64,000 bases of DNA, from NCBI GenBank assembly GCA_017442735.1, contig JAFRZE010000049.1:62001-126000 (forward strand), read 5' to 3'. This document shows positions 33,285-42,159 of the stretch, one piece after another. Position numbers and translations under genes: made by a program. Source of the DNA: Bacillota bacterium. GTDB lineage: Bacteria > Bacillota > Clostridia > Lachnospirales > Bianqueaceae. Under the pieces are notes generated by a model. It was not told where the DNA came from and did no database searches. It saw only the letters and a program-made list of their open reading frames with translations. How positions within the stretch are numbered: the stretch's first letter is position 1; every line of letters starts with the position of its first letter.

Positions 33285-36200
33285 ATGTATAACAAAGTTT
33301 CAGCCGACATGAACTTCATCGAGCGTGAAAATAAAGTGCTGGATTTCTGGAAACAGCAGCATATCTTTGAGCAGAGTCTGGCGCTTCGCAAAGACGCGCC
33401 TACCTATACTTTTTATGACGGGCCCCCTACCGCCAACGGCAAGCCGCATATCGGTCATGTGCTGACCCGTGTCATCAAGGATATGATCCCGCGCTACAGA
33501 ACCATGAAAGGCTACATGGTTCCGCGCAAAGCCGGCTGGGATACCCATGGACTGCCGGTCGAACTGGAGATCGAAAAAGAACTCGGCCTGAACGGCAAAG
33601 AGCAGATCGAACAGTACGGCCTGGCTCCCTTTATCCAGAAATGCAAGGAAAGTGTCTGGAAATACCAGGGCATGTGGGAGGAATTCTCCGGCAAGGTCGG
33701 TTTCTGGGCGGACATGGATCATCCCTATGTTACCTATCATGACGATTTTATCGAGTCCGAGTGGTGGGCATTAAAGGAGATCTATGACAAAGGCCTTCTT
33801 TACAAAGGTTTCAAGATCGTCCCCTACTGCCCGCGCTGCGGCACCCCGCTTTCTTCGCACGAAGTCGCGCAGGGCTACAAGAATGTCAAGGAACGTTCCG
33901 CCGTCGTTCGCTTTAAGATCAAAGAGGAAGACGCTTATTTCCTCGCCTGGACGACCACGCCCTGGACACTTCCGTCCAATGTCGCGCTCTGCGTCAATCC
34001 GGATGAGACCTACTGCAAGGTAAGCGCGATCGACGGAAATATCTATTATATGGCCGAAGCGCTTCTTGACAAGGTCCTCGGCCCGCTTGCCAAAGAAGGC
34101 GAAAAGGCCTATGAGATCCTGGAATCCTATAAAGGAACGGATCTGGAATATAAAGAATATGAGCCGCTTTTCGGCTTCACCGGCGATGTCGTGGAAAAGA
34201 AACACGGCAAGGCTCACTATATCACCTGTGACGGTTATGTCACCATGTCCGACGGTACCGGTATCGTACATATCGCACCGGCCTTCGGTGAGGACGACGC
34301 CAATGTCGGCCGCAAGTATGATCTTCCCTTCGTACAGCTTGTCGACGGGAAAGGCTGCATGACGGAAGAAACGCCTTACGCCGGTATGTTCGTCAAGGAA
34401 GCCGATCCGAAGATCCTGGTCGATCTGGAAAAAGCCGGCCTTCTCTTCGACGCGCCGAAATTTGAACATGATTATCCCTTCTGCTGGCGCTGTGACACGC
34501 CCTTGATCTACTACGCGCGCGAATCCTGGTTCATCAAGATGACCGCCGTCAAGGAAGACCTGATCGCGAACAATAACAAGATCAACTGGATCCCCGAAAG
34601 CATCGGAACCGGACGTTTCGGTGACTGGCTGGAAAACATCCAGGACTGGGGCATCAGCCGTAACCGTTACTGGGGAACGCCTCTGAATATCTGGGAGTGC
34701 CCCGACTGCGGACGCCGCACCGCGGTCGGTTCCCGCAAGGAACTGAAGGAAAGAGCGGTCAACTGGCCCGAGGCCGGCACGGTTCTGGGAAGTCCCAGTT
34801 CCGATCCGTCCCTGGATGCCTGCAACGTGGAACTGCATCGTCCCTATATCGATGAGATCAAAGTCCGCTGTGAATGCGGCGGTCAGATGAACCGTGTTCC
34901 GGAAGTCATCGACTGCTGGTTCGACTCCGGCGCTATGCCCTACGCGCAGCATCACTATCCCTTCGAAAATAAAGAGCTCTTCGAGGATCAGTTCCCGGCA
35001 CAGTTCATCTCGGAAGCGGTCGATCAGACCCGCGGCTGGTTCTATTCACTGCTGGCTGAATCCACCCTGCTTTTCAATGAACCGGCCTATGAGAACGTGA
35101 TCGTTCTGGGTCTGGTGCTTGACGGAGACGGACAGAAGATGTCCAAATCCAAAGGCAACGCTGTCGATCCGATGGACGCGCTGGCCAAATACGGTGCTGA
35201 CGCGATCCGCTGGTATTTCTATATCAATTCCGCTCCCTGGCTGCCGAACCGTTTCCATGACAAAGCGGTCATCGAATCGCAGAGGAAATTCCTGCGCCCG
35301 CTGTGGAACACCTATGCTTTCTATGTGCTCTACGCCGAGATCGATCAGTTCGATCCTACCAAGTATTCGCTGGAATATGACAAGCTGTCCGTCATGGACA
35401 AATGGATCCTTTCCAAGCTGAATTCTGTCGTCAAAGCGGTCGACAGTGATCTTGCCAATTATATGATCCCCGAAGCCGCCCGTGAGCTGCAGAGTTTCGT
35501 CGACGACCTGTCGAACTGGTATGTCCGCCGCGGCCGTGAGCGCTACTGGGCGAAGGGCATGGAACAGGATAAGATCAACGCGTATATGACGCTTTATACC
35601 GCGCTGGTCACGATCAGCAAAGCAGCCGCTCCCATGATCCCGTTCATGACCGAAGACATCTACCGTAATCTGGTCGTGAATGTGGATCCTTCCGCTCCGG
35701 CGAGTATCCATCTTTGTGATTATCCGGCAGTCAATGAGGCCTGGATCGACAAGGATCTGGAAAACTCCATGGAAGAGGTCCTTTCCGTGACGACTCTTGG
35801 CCATGCGGCCCGCAACCTCTCGAATATCAAGAACCGCCAGCCGCTTTCCAAGATGTTTGTACAGGCGCCCGAAGCACTCGAAGACTACTTCGCTGAGATC
35901 ATCGCCGACGAGCTGAATATCAAGAAAGTCGAATTCACCGCGGACGCGAGCAAGTTTGTCAGCTACACCTTCAAACCGCAGCTTCGCACCGTCGGTCCGA
36001 AATACGGTAAACTTCTTGGTAAGATCCGTCAGGCCCTTTCTTCGATCGAGGACGGCCAGGCGGCCTACAAGACCCTGACTTCCGGCGAAGCTCTTCGCTT
36101 CGACTTTGACGGTCAGATCGTTGAGCTCTTCGAGGCCGATGTCCTCGCGGAAATGAGCCAGGTTCCCGGATTCGTCGCCCAGTCGGAAGGTGCTGTCACC

Positions 36201-36497
36201 GTCGCGCTGGATACGAACCTCACGCCCGAACTCATCGAAGAAGGTTTCGTCAACGAGCTGACGAGCAAACTGCAGACCATGCGTAAGGAAGCCGGTTTCG
36301 AGGTCACCGATCACATCCGCATCTACCTGGCGGAAAACAAAAAGCTGACTCCCATCCTGGAAGCCAACGCTGATCAGATCAAGGCTGATACTCTCTGCGA
36401 CGAGATCGTTCCTGCCGCCGATGATTCCTTCTATACCAAAGACTGGGATATCAATGGTATCACCGCGACCCTTGGTGTAAAGAAGATCGAGGGATAA
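33285..36497 (+). CDS. ileS: Isoleucine--tRNA ligase, type 2 (eukaryote-like)
   Basis: This 1070-residue class I synthetase charges tRNA-Ile. HIGH is at residues 55-58 and KMSKS at 618-622. The length, the GLPVELEIEKELG block and the C-terminal extension (IRIYLAEN region) place it in the type 2 branch, which is often insensitive to mupirocin. The editing domain (CP1) with the WTTTPWTLPSN motif is complete. The ribosome site GGGAGG is good. It is a single-gene unit ended by a hairpin at 36539. Confidence 0.93.
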   Translation: MYNKVSADMNFIERENKVLDFWKQQHIFEQSLALRKDAPTYTFYDGPPTANGKPHIGHVLTRVIKDMIPRYRTMKGYMVPRKAGWDTHGLPVELEIEKELGLNGKEQIEQYGLAPFIQKCKESVWKYQGMWEEFSGKVGFWADMDHPYVTYHDDFIESEWWALKEIYDKGLLYKGFKIVPYCPRCGTPLSSHEVAQGYKNVKERSAVVRFKIKEEDAYFLAWTTTPWTLPSNVALCVNPDETYCKVSAIDGNIYYMAEALLDKVLGPLAKEGEKAYEILESYKGTDLEYKEYEPLFGFTGDVVEKKHGKAHYITCDGYVTMSDGTGIVHIAPAFGEDDANVGRKYDLPFVQLVDGKGCMTEETPYAGMFVKEADPKILVDLEKAGLLFDAPKFEHDYPFCWRCDTPLIYYARESWFIKMTAVKEDLIANNNKINWIPESIGTGRFGDWLENIQDWGISRNRYWGTPLNIWECPDCGRRTAVGSRKELKERAVNWPEAGTVLGSPSSDPSLDACNVELHRPYIDEIKVRCECGGQMNRVPEVIDCWFDSGAMPYAQHHYPFENKELFEDQFPAQFISEAVDQTRGWFYSLLAESTLLFNEPAYENVIVLGLVLDGDGQKMSKSKGNAVDPMDALAKYGADAIRWYFYINSAPWLPNRFHDKAVIESQRKFLRPLWNTYAFYVLYAEIDQFDPTKYSLEYDKLSVMDKWILSKLNSVVKAVDSDLANYMIPEAARELQSFVDDLSNWYVRRGRERYWAKGMEQDKINAYMTLYTALVTISKAAAPMIPFMTEDIYRNLVVNVDPSAPASIHLCDYPAVNEAWIDKDLENSMEEVLSVTTLGHAARNLSNIKNRQPLSKMFVQAPEALEDYFAEIIADELNIKKVEFTADASKFVSYTFKPQLRTVGPKYGKLLGKIRQALSSIEDGQAAYKTLTSGEALRFDFDGQIVELFEADVLAEMSQVPGFVAQSEGAVTVALDTNLTPELIEEGFVNELTSKLQTMRKEAGFEVTDHIRIYLAENKKLTPILEANADQIKADTLCDEIVPAADDSFYTKDWDINGITATLGVKKIEG

Positions 36498-36538
36498 ACC
36501 TATCAAACAGACGTGCCCTGCCAAGTGCACTGCGACAC

Positions 36539-36582
36539 AAAACCGCCGGAAAAGTCTTACTCAGGCATTCCCGGCGGTTTTT
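36539..36582. terminator. Bidirectional terminator between ileS and the ROK gene
   Basis: AACCGCCGG (36541-36549) pairs with CCGGCGGTT (36571-36579), extended by A/T pairs on both sides, with a 21-nt loop and a T-run on the plus strand. It separates two convergent genes. Confidence 0.82.
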
Positions 36583-36595
36583 CTTTTCGCCTTAT

Positions 36596-37543
36596 TTATT
36601 TTCCGAATATTTCCGCGATCGCCATGCAGCCGTAGCCGCCCATTTCTTCACCCAGTGCGCAGGGAACGATCCTGCAGGCAGCCAGATTTGCCGGAAGGCA
36701 TTCTTCATGGAGCACTTTCTCCATGGCCGGCCGCATCAGATGTCCGCTTCGCTGAAAGATCGAACCCAGCACGATCATCTCCGGATCCAGAAGATCCACC
36801 AGGATCGATACCGCCCGGCCAAGCCAGTACCCGGCCTCCTCCCAGACACGGATCGCTGTCTCATCTCCTGCCTGCGCCGCCAGCGCGACATCTTTCGTCG
36901 TAAACGCATTTCCGGCCCATGCCGGTCGTTTCCCGGACTGTGCCGCTTCCAGCGCAAAAGTCTCAGCGATCTGCCGGATCCCTCCACCTGAACAGAACCC
37001 TTCCGCTGACCCGCGCTTCCCGTATCCGACAGGACCCCGATCCGCCAGACGAACATGGCCGATCTCTCCGCCCATGCCGATACTTCCCGAATACAACTGT
37101 CCGTTCAGGATCAGTCCGGCGCCGAATCCGGTCCCGCAGGTCAGAAAGATCATATTCTGAGTGCCCATCCCCGCGCCATATTGCCATTCCGCCAGTGCGC
37201 AGGCATCCGCATCGTTCTGCAGATAGGCCGGCACGTTCCATTGTTCCGTCGCCCAGTCCGTGATCGCGACATCCTGCCATAGAGGAAGGTTCGGCGGTGT
37301 CAGGATCATGCCGCGTTTCGAGTCCAGCGGACTGCCGCAGCTGATCCCGATCGCAGCAGGTTTACCGGGAAAATCTTTTAAAAGCGCTTCTCCCGCTTCC
37401 TTCATCAGCGGCAGACAATCCTTCGGATCACGCGGCGTCGGAAAGATCCGATGCCCGATCAGTCGGATGCCGTTTCCCTCTGCTTCTCCCAGCCATACAC
37501 TGGTCTTAGTTCCGCCGATCTCCAGTCCCAGATACTGTTTCAT
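36596..37543 (-). CDS. ROK-family sugar kinase
   Basis: This 315-residue protein has the ROK ATP site (GLEIGGTKTS, residues 5-14), the catalytic-Asp block NDADACALAE and CGTGFGAGLI. The usual zinc motif CxCGxxGCxE is replaced by GYGKRGSAE, so the structural zinc is probably absent. The substrate may be a hexose such as mannose or glucose released by the GH38 enzyme. It overlaps the SIS gene by 4 nt (ATGA) and ends the GH38 run. Confidence 0.85.
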   Translation of the reverse strand: MKQYLGLEIGGTKTSVWLGEAEGNGIRLIGHRIFPTPRDPKDCLPLMKEAGEALLKDFPGKPAAIGISCGSPLDSKRGMILTPPNLPLWQDVAITDWATEQWNVPAYLQNDADACALAEWQYGAGMGTQNMIFLTCGTGFGAGLILNGQLYSGSIGMGGEIGHVRLADRGPVGYGKRGSAEGFCSGGGIRQIAETFALEAAQSGKRPAWAGNAFTTKDVALAAQAGDETAIRVWEEAGYWLGRAVSILVDLLDPEMIVLGSIFQRSGHLMRPAMEKVLHEECLPANLAACRIVPCALGEEMGGYGCMAIAEIFGK

Positions 37544-38145
37544 ATGCGTTCTCCCCCGAAAAAACTTTCTTCCAGCCTCGCGCAAAGCGCGTGATAGAGC
37601 GGCAGATGCAGTTCCTGTACCTTATACGTTTCTTTTTCCGGCACATTCAGCAGACAGTCGGCAAGTCCTGCGAGCTTTCCGCCTGTCTGTCCGGTCAGAG
37701 CGATCACCGTCATCTTCTTCTGCCTTGCTACCATCGCCGCCAAACAGCAATCCCTTGCGTTCCCGGAAGTGGAGATACAAAGAAGTACATCCCCTTCTTT
37801 TCCCAGTCCCAGCACTTGCTGCGCGAAAAGAAGATCCGCGTCGGTATCGTTGATGACAGCGGAAACTAGCGGACTGCTGCCTGAAAGCGCGACCGCCGGA
37901 AGCGCTCCCTGAAGCTTCTGAAGCGCTTCGTCCGGTGCTCCGTCAGGGAAAAGCGCGTTCCCGACCGGCCGCATCAAGCGAAATCCCTTCATCAGTTCCG
38001 CCTCGATATGTTCGGCATCCGCGCAGGAACCGCCGTTCCCGCAGATCAGCAGTTTCCCACCGGAAAGAAATGTCTCTTCCAGGATCGAAAACGCCTGATC
38101 ATAAGCTTCCCTCAGTCCCTCCGGAACTCCTTTATATTTCTCCAT
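37540..38145 (-). CDS. SIS-domain phosphosugar isomerase-like protein (GmhA-like)
   Basis: This 201-residue protein is a single SIS domain of the GmhA/DiaA type: LLICGNGGSCADAEHIEAEL (33-52) and CISTSGNARDC. GmhA makes sedoheptulose-7-phosphate into the heptose form, but many homologues handle other phosphosugars. Next to a mannosidase and a sugar kinase, isomerisation of a hexose phosphate is likely. The start overlaps the GH38 end by 14 nt. Confidence 0.82.
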   Translation of the reverse strand: MEKYKGVPEGLREAYDQAFSILEETFLSGGKLLICGNGGSCADAEHIEAELMKGFRLMRPVGNALFPDGAPDEALQKLQGALPAVALSGSSPLVSAVINDTDADLLFAQQVLGLGKEGDVLLCISTSGNARDCCLAAMVARQKKMTVIALTGQTGGKLAGLADCLLNVPEKETYKVQELHLPLYHALCARLEESFFGGERI

Positions 38146-40588
38146 CTTTTTTCTCCATTTCCATTAGGTCGACGGGGATCACCTGTCTGTCCGCCGTGAT
38201 CCGGTAACCGGCAAACTTATATCCATCCAGCTCGCCCCCGAAAGAAACATCCAGATAGTGAATCTTCGCCTCAAAGGAAACCTTCTCCGGCTGCGGGTTC
38301 CACAGCCGTACGATGATACCGTTTCCGTCCTCGGCCTGTTTCAGCGCCGTGATCCGGACCGGCCCACCGACGGAGGCAAAGGAATCTTTCTTCGGCAGTT
38401 CACCCGGATGATAAGTCTCAAAGATCGGCATCAGCGGATGCATCAATTCCTGTGCCGCCTGGTCGATACCGCAAGACATCGCGGATCCCACATGTGGTAC
38501 CAGTACCATCTCTATCCGATGCTCGCCCAGATCCATACATTCCGAGAATTCATCCCGCACCTTGGGCCCGGCATGATCCGCGTAAGCTGCGGAACGGGCC
38601 AGCGTCAGCCGCAGTTCACTGCCATCCGTTTCATAGCTGTACCGACTGTCATTCGCCAATGCGGCACCATAAACGGATCCGTCTTTCAGAGCACCTGTCA
38701 CATCGCCCCACATCTGCGCGGGCTGTTCCCTTCCGGAAGGAGTCTTTTCCACGACCGCGTACGCCTGTTCAAAAGAAGCTGTCTGTGCCTCCATGGTCAG
38801 CGGCACAGAAAGTTTTGCCATGGCCTGCTCCTCCACCCAGAGAAGACGCGCCGAAAGATAGATCCTCGCTTCTTTCGGCAGCAGGCTTACCATCAGCCGC
38901 AGCTTTGAAGCGCCATAGGAAGAGTCCAGGCATATTGTCGCCCGTACAGGCCCCGTTTCCGTTGCCTTCGCAGAGATCCCGCGGAAACATCCGCGCAGAT
39001 CATGGAAAGTAAAGATCCCATGAGCCCATGTATCCGCCGCGGAACAGTCGATCACCTTCAGTCCGATCGGTGAGCGAAGGATATTCCGACCGATCCGTTT
39101 ATCCAGGATCTCACAGATCTCTCCACCTTCAAAGCGGATCCGAAAGAATTCATTCTCTATATGATCTTCTCCGAAAGACAGATCGTTCTCCGCAAACTCC
39201 GGCGCCGGAAGATGCCGCCCCATCCGGTACAGCCGGTAACCCATGGCAGGTACCTCCGCCAGGAAGATCGAATCCTGCTTCTGGCTGGTAGTCCGGGCAG
39301 CCCGGACGTTCTGGACCGGTACAGCCTGCCCTTCCTCATCCTCTATACGGGATGCCACATTGTAGACCTGTACCGGTGCTTTCACCGGCCAGGAAAGCGT
39401 ATTGAAAACGATCACCGGCGCACCGCCGGCCGCGGTCTCCCAGTTTGTCCAGTCAAACTCCTTGGTCAGAGAATAGGGCTTCCCGTTCTCTGTATCCACA
39501 TGAAACGCGATCTTCTGGAGCGCCTTGTTCAAATGATCCCGCGCAGCGCCGCGAACTCCGCCGAGTTCCTGATGCATATCCTCCAGGGCTTCCCGTAGGC
39601 TGCATCCCCCCATGATATCATGAAACTCATTGAAAAGAAGCGTCTTCCAGCTCTGCCGAAGCGCATCTGCTTCATAGGGAAGTCCCAGCTTCTCATGAGC
39701 GACCGACATCATCTTCTCCGCGTCGACCAGCTCCGCTTCCGCGTGTTTATGTGCCTGCTTTCCCGGTCCGTCTGTCGAGTAGCATCCACTGGCGTGATGC
39801 TGCAGATCCCCTTTTATAACAGGAATCTGATCTCCATACTTTTCCAGCTCAGCAAAATAGCTTTCCGGATCAGAAAACAGCAGCGATGTATCTTCTTTCA
39901 TCATCGAAGTGAGTTTTTCCAGTGTGGCATGCGTCGGTCCGCCGCCATGATCGCCAACGCCGTAAAATACCATGAGCGGCAGTCCGATCCGCTCACTTTC
40001 TGCCCTGATCTGATCGATCTTCTTTTCCAGGTTCTTCCCGTCCGCGCCGGAAGAATACTCCGCCATGATCCGATGGGTCAGTACCCGGCTTCCATCCGCT
40101 CCTTCCCACCAGAAAACGCTCGGCAGATGTTTCTCATGCTCGCCCGGCCGCATCATGACATAGTACTTCATCCCACTTTCTTTCAGTAACTGTGGAATAC
40201 CGGCATTATGTCCGAAAGAATCCACGTTGTATCCGATCTTCGCGGGGTGGTTCAGAAACTGTTTTAAAAAAGCCTGTCCAAGCAGGGTATGCCGGGCAAA
40301 TGACTCTCCGGAAGGCACGTTGCAGTCCGGCTGCACCCACCATCCGCCGACCGGTACCCATCGGCCTTCCCGGACCTTCTCCTCGATCCGGGCAAACAGC
40401 GCCGATTCATTTTCATACACCCATTCATAATACCGCACTGCCCCGGCCGTAAAGATATATCCGGGCGTCTCTTCCATCCGTTCCAATGCGGAAAGGAACG
40501 TCGCCTTGATCTCCGCGGCGCCTTCCGGCCACCGCCACAGCCATACCGGATCCAGATGCGCATTGCCGATCAAATGCAGGTATTGCAT
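38132..40588 (-). CDS. Glycoside hydrolase family 38 alpha-mannosidase
   Basis: This 818-residue enzyme should release mannose from alpha-mannosides. Zinc ligands are seen at H11 and D13 (NAHLDPVW), and the nucleophile is D123 in NVDSFGHN. The middle helical domain (DIMGGCS block) and the C-terminal beta domains follow normally. No signal peptide is present, so it acts inside the cell on imported manno-oligosaccharides. GGAGG precedes the start. The SIS and ROK genes follow. The HipA-like kinase gene ends 20 nt upstream, so the toxin-like module may drive or share its transcript. Confidence 0.92.
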   Translation of the reverse strand: MQYLHLIGNAHLDPVWLWRWPEGAAEIKATFLSALERMEETPGYIFTAGAVRYYEWVYENESALFARIEEKVREGRWVPVGGWWVQPDCNVPSGESFARHTLLGQAFLKQFLNHPAKIGYNVDSFGHNAGIPQLLKESGMKYYVMMRPGEHEKHLPSVFWWEGADGSRVLTHRIMAEYSSGADGKNLEKKIDQIRAESERIGLPLMVFYGVGDHGGGPTHATLEKLTSMMKEDTSLLFSDPESYFAELEKYGDQIPVIKGDLQHHASGCYSTDGPGKQAHKHAEAELVDAEKMMSVAHEKLGLPYEADALRQSWKTLLFNEFHDIMGGCSLREALEDMHQELGGVRGAARDHLNKALQKIAFHVDTENGKPYSLTKEFDWTNWETAAGGAPVIVFNTLSWPVKAPVQVYNVASRIEDEEGQAVPVQNVRAARTTSQKQDSIFLAEVPAMGYRLYRMGRHLPAPEFAENDLSFGEDHIENEFFRIRFEGGEICEILDKRIGRNILRSPIGLKVIDCSAADTWAHGIFTFHDLRGCFRGISAKATETGPVRATICLDSSYGASKLRLMVSLLPKEARIYLSARLLWVEEQAMAKLSVPLTMEAQTASFEQAYAVVEKTPSGREQPAQMWGDVTGALKDGSVYGAALANDSRYSYETDGSELRLTLARSAAYADHAGPKVRDEFSECMDLGEHRIEMVLVPHVGSAMSCGIDQAAQELMHPLMPIFETYHPGELPKKDSFASVGGPVRITALKQAEDGNGIIVRLWNPQPEKVSFEAKIHYLDVSFGGELDGYKFAGYRITADRQVIPVDLMEMEKKDGEI

Positions 40589-40608
40589 GTTACCGCCTCC
40601 TTACGAGA

Positions 40609-41415
40609 TCATGAAAACAGATATCCGTGCTGCCTTTTCCTCTCCAGCAGAATACGTTTCACTCGTTCTTTTGTCTCTGCCGGATAGTATGGTTCATTAC
40701 CCAGCACTTCATCAATCTCCTGTTCTCCGAATGAAAAATGAATCTGAACCCCGTATACATCTTCCGCTTCCAATTGTTCGATAAATGACCATGCCAGTGT
40801 CTTACTTCTGCACAGAATGATCAATTCATAAATATCTTTTCCCATTGGATAATCCAAGGCTGTATCAGAAAGCAGCGACGCACCATGATCAAAAATCGGG
40901 CTGAAGGCATAGCTTCCATCCGGTTTTCTGATCGCCGCTATGTTGTGCATATGACGATCCTCATTCAAAAACACCGAATCGATCTCAACCAAACATGTCA
41001 GATACTCTCCGATACCGGAAATCCCTATTGCCCGTTCCATCTGACTTACGATAAAACTCAGTCGCTCTTTTACCTCAGGAAAATGAAATGCGGATACATA
41101 AAGACTTCTGCCTGTGAGATTCCGATATAAGCGTTCCCATGTAAACAGTTGACTGCCTTCCATGAGAAAATCCTTACACCGACAACCCAGAAAAACCTTG
41201 TCCCGATATCGAATTTGAACGGTATCATAAAGAACATACTGATCTTCCCGCAGTGATGAATACCGAAGCAAATGAGAAACTACATACTCGGCCAGTCCTT
41301 CGTATCCAACTGCATCTGCCTTGAACCATTCACCTCCTGTTTTCCATTTCAGCTGATTACCCTTCGAAGAAGGATGATCATTCGGAACGATATCCTCCGA
41401 AAACAATTCAACCAT
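40609..41415 (-). CDS. HipA-like protein kinase, catalytic half only
   Basis: This 268-residue protein resembles the kinase core of HipA/CtkA proteins. A lysine in GEWFKADAVGYEGLAE (K32) sits at the ATP-lysine position. NEDRHMHN (151-158) carries the catalytic D153 and N158, and FDHGAS (175-180) carries the metal-binding D176. The HipA N1 subdomain is missing here, and a similar stretch appears in the upstream HTH protein instead. HipA kinases act as toxins by phosphorylating tRNA synthetases or other targets. The start at 41415 is chosen for GAGGTG 7 nt upstream and a 2-nt gap after the upstream gene. The DNA is AT-richer than its neighbours. Confidence 0.75.
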   Translation of the reverse strand: MVELFSEDIVPNDHPSSKGNQLKWKTGGEWFKADAVGYEGLAEYVVSHLLRYSSLREDQYVLYDTVQIRYRDKVFLGCRCKDFLMEGSQLFTWERLYRNLTGRSLYVSAFHFPEVKERLSFIVSQMERAIGISGIGEYLTCLVEIDSVFLNEDRHMHNIAAIRKPDGSYAFSPIFDHGASLLSDTALDYPMGKDIYELIILCRSKTLAWSFIEQLEAEDVYGVQIHFSFGEQEIDEVLGNEPYYPAETKERVKRILLERKRQHGYLFS

Positions 41416-41417
41416 TA

Positions 41418-41978
41418 TCACACCTCTTTCATTTTCCACCTAAGGTCGATCCAGAAATCATCTTCCGCCATCTTCCCTTTTGTTTTCTCAATAATTAACA
41501 AAGGATCGTAGAAGGGAAGTCCCAGCTCTCTTAATTCCAGTTCCAGTTTATCCCGTGATTTTGGCATACATCGGCTTTCCAGAAACTCATAAAAACCATT
41601 TATTGAAACATCCCTCTGACTCCCGAAAGCCCTGTACTGAAGCCGATCTGTGAAATTGATTACTTCTACAAGCCCTTGATTTTCATCGACATCCGCAATT
41701 GTACATAGTTCATCCCGATAATAATATAACATGCGCAAAGGCAGTTCCTGCTCAGGAATCCGGAACTGCTCGATCAGGTTTGGCTTTTCCACTAAAATAC
41801 GAATCAACCGTACGACAGGACCATCGATGACTGTCTGTGGTTTCTCCCACCGTTCAACCGTTTTAATATTGACACCTATCAGTTCGGATAATTGGCGCTG
41901 CGTCAGGTGTAAATAATTCCGGGAGATTTTCAGGTCTTCTCCGCTTATCTTATCAGCAAATGCATATTCATTCTTCAT
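41418..41978 (-). CDS. XRE-type HTH antitoxin with a HipA-N1-like C-terminal domain
   Basis: This 186-residue protein has a helix-turn-helix at residues 15-65 (LHLTQRQLSELIGVNIKTVERW) and a C-terminal domain (80-180). That domain includes the block FLESRCMPKSRDKLELELRE and a terminal GKMAEDDFWIDL. By pattern this domain resembles the N-terminal subdomain 1 of HipA, which in HipBST systems is a separate protein (HipS). It should bind the operator in its own promoter and hold the kinase in check. The pairing with the next gene (2-nt gap) supports a toxin-antitoxin role. The domain match is by eye only. Confidence 0.68.
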   Translation of the reverse strand: MKNEYAFADKISGEDLKISRNYLHLTQRQLSELIGVNIKTVERWEKPQTVIDGPVVRLIRILVEKPNLIEQFRIPEQELPLRMLYYYRDELCTIADVDENQGLVEVINFTDRLQYRAFGSQRDVSINGFYEFLESRCMPKSRDKLELELRELGLPFYDPLLIIEKTKGKMAEDDFWIDLRWKMKEV

Positions 41979-41998
41979 AGTTCACCTCGCTAAGCAGA

Positions 41999-42052
41999 AG
42001 TATACCCGCAAATTAAGGGGTTGTCAATATATTTTTACCCTTAATTTGCGGG
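41999..42052 (-). promoter_or_regulatory. Autoregulated promoter with a perfect 15-bp inverted repeat
   Basis: On the minus strand TTGACA (42022-42027), 17 nt and TATACT (41999-42004) form a near-ideal promoter for the HTH-kinase pair. The repeat CCCGCAAATTAAGGG (42005-42019) fills the spacer exactly. Its perfect inverse, CCCTTAATTTGCGGG (42038-42052), lies directly upstream of the -35. Arm centres are 33 bp apart, three helical turns, and each arm is itself a rough CCC-N9-GGG palindrome, the form expected of a HipB-type operator. Confidence 0.78.
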
Positions 42053-42085
42053 CTTTTTGAATCTCTCATCTTCTTTCAAAACCTT

Positions 42086-42114
42086 TTGACACATCCTTTT
42101 ATCTCGCGTATAAT
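42086..42114 (+). promoter_or_regulatory. Promoter of the AEC transporter gene
   Basis: A perfect TTGACA (42086-42091), 17 nt and a perfect TATAAT (42109-42114) lie 45 nt before the start codon. Confidence 0.85.
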
Positions 42115-42159
42115 GAAAGGACAGTCAAAAACCATTATTCTCCGCTCCGGAGGTTCCTT

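Noticed and set aside
35046-36530. Long open frame antisense to ileS
   Set aside because: No start signals and no family resemblance; the plus-strand synthetase explains the region.
42005-42052. The 15-bp inverted repeat as a simple rightward terminator (a T-run follows the second arm)
   Set aside because: No rightward gene ends there, the loop is long, and the arms fit exactly around a strong leftward promoter, so an operator is the better reading.
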